Program-made: the position numbers and the translations under genes | Source: CAZUVQ01 sp964623915 | GTDB taxonomy: Bacteria > Bacillota > Clostridia > UMGS1883 > UMGS1540 | Assembly: GCA_964623915.1 (NCBI GenBank) | Contig: CAZUVQ010000099.1 | Coordinates: 1 to 5,810, forward strand | DNA length: 5,810 nt | Direction: 5' to 3' | Part shown: positions 5,743 to 5,810 of the stretch, piece after piece | How the letters are laid out: the number at the start of each line of letters is the position of its first letter | Numbering within the stretch: position 1 is the first letter of the stretch | The notes under the pieces: model-generated | Database searches by the model: none | Told to the model about the DNA's origin: nothing | Seen by the model: the letters and a program-made list of their open reading frames with translations, nothing else

Positions 5743-5785
5743 TGTCAAGTTATTGTAGTCATTTGTCAAGTTAAATGCAACCTAA
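5743..5785 (-). promoter_or_regulatory. Possible additional upstream promoters of carD
   Basis: Two more TTGACA hexamers occur on the minus strand at 5743-5748 and 5764-5769. The first has TAGATT 17 bp downstream (5720-5725), a weak -10. In addition, TACAAT at 5753-5758 lies 17 bp from a weak -35, TTGCAT (5776-5781). These could be tandem promoters or decoy hexamers; neither approaches the quality of the 5692-5720 promoter. Confidence 0.3.
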
Positions 5786-5810
5786 TCCTTTTCATACAGT
5801 TGCAGTAAAT

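Noticed and set aside
5782..5808. Possible C-terminal tail of another minus-strand gene, reading LLQLYEKD then TAG
   Set aside because: Only eight codons are visible before the window edge; the peptide looks coding-like, but length and family cannot support a call.

Overview
The window looks like a chromosomal housekeeping segment from an AT-rich, low-GC Gram-positive bacterium, most likely a member of the Clostridia (Oscillospiraceae-like; inferred). The reasons are strong AGGAGG-type ribosome binding sites, consensus sigma-A promoters, a DUF1540 Cys-rich protein, a short (446 aa) Firmicutes-type glucose-6-phosphate isomerase, and a CarD-family gene upstream of ispD-ispF. I see no mobile element, CRISPR array, tRNA or rRNA.

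Layout from left to right. Positions 1-211 hold the N-terminal part of a minus-strand metallophosphoesterase that runs off the left edge. It is divergent from a small plus-strand DUF1540 gene (301-492). A bidirectional hairpin terminator (503-538) separates that gene from the convergent thrC (542-2035, minus). Upstream of thrC is a small P-loop ATPase-like gene (2117-2527, minus) of unknown role. It has its own clear sigma-A promoter (2561-2589), and thrC is probably co-transcribed with it. A strong hairpin without a U-tract lies between the two genes.

The right half is one minus-strand cluster in transcription order: carD-like regulator (5172-5654), ispD (4451-5116), ispF (3984-4454) and pgi (2627-3967). 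ispD and ispF share an ATGA overlap, and pgi follows ispF by 16 nt. The cluster begins at a perfect consensus promoter, TTGACA-17 bp-TATAAT (5692-5720). Its -35 box lies inside a 29-bp near-perfect dyad (5709-5737). A 13-bp hairpin directly after the carD stop codon would partly separate carD from the downstream metabolic genes.

Function: IspD and IspF carry out the third and fifth steps of the MEP isoprenoid pathway (IspE is not in this window). Pgi interconverts glucose-6-phosphate and fructose-6-phosphate. ThrC makes the last step of threonine synthesis. CarD-type proteins bind RNA polymerase and modulate initiation. I did not find a clearly novel system. The most interesting unexplained items are the carD promoter/operator architecture, the intra-operon hairpin with a possible alternative pairing, and the orphan P-loop protein.
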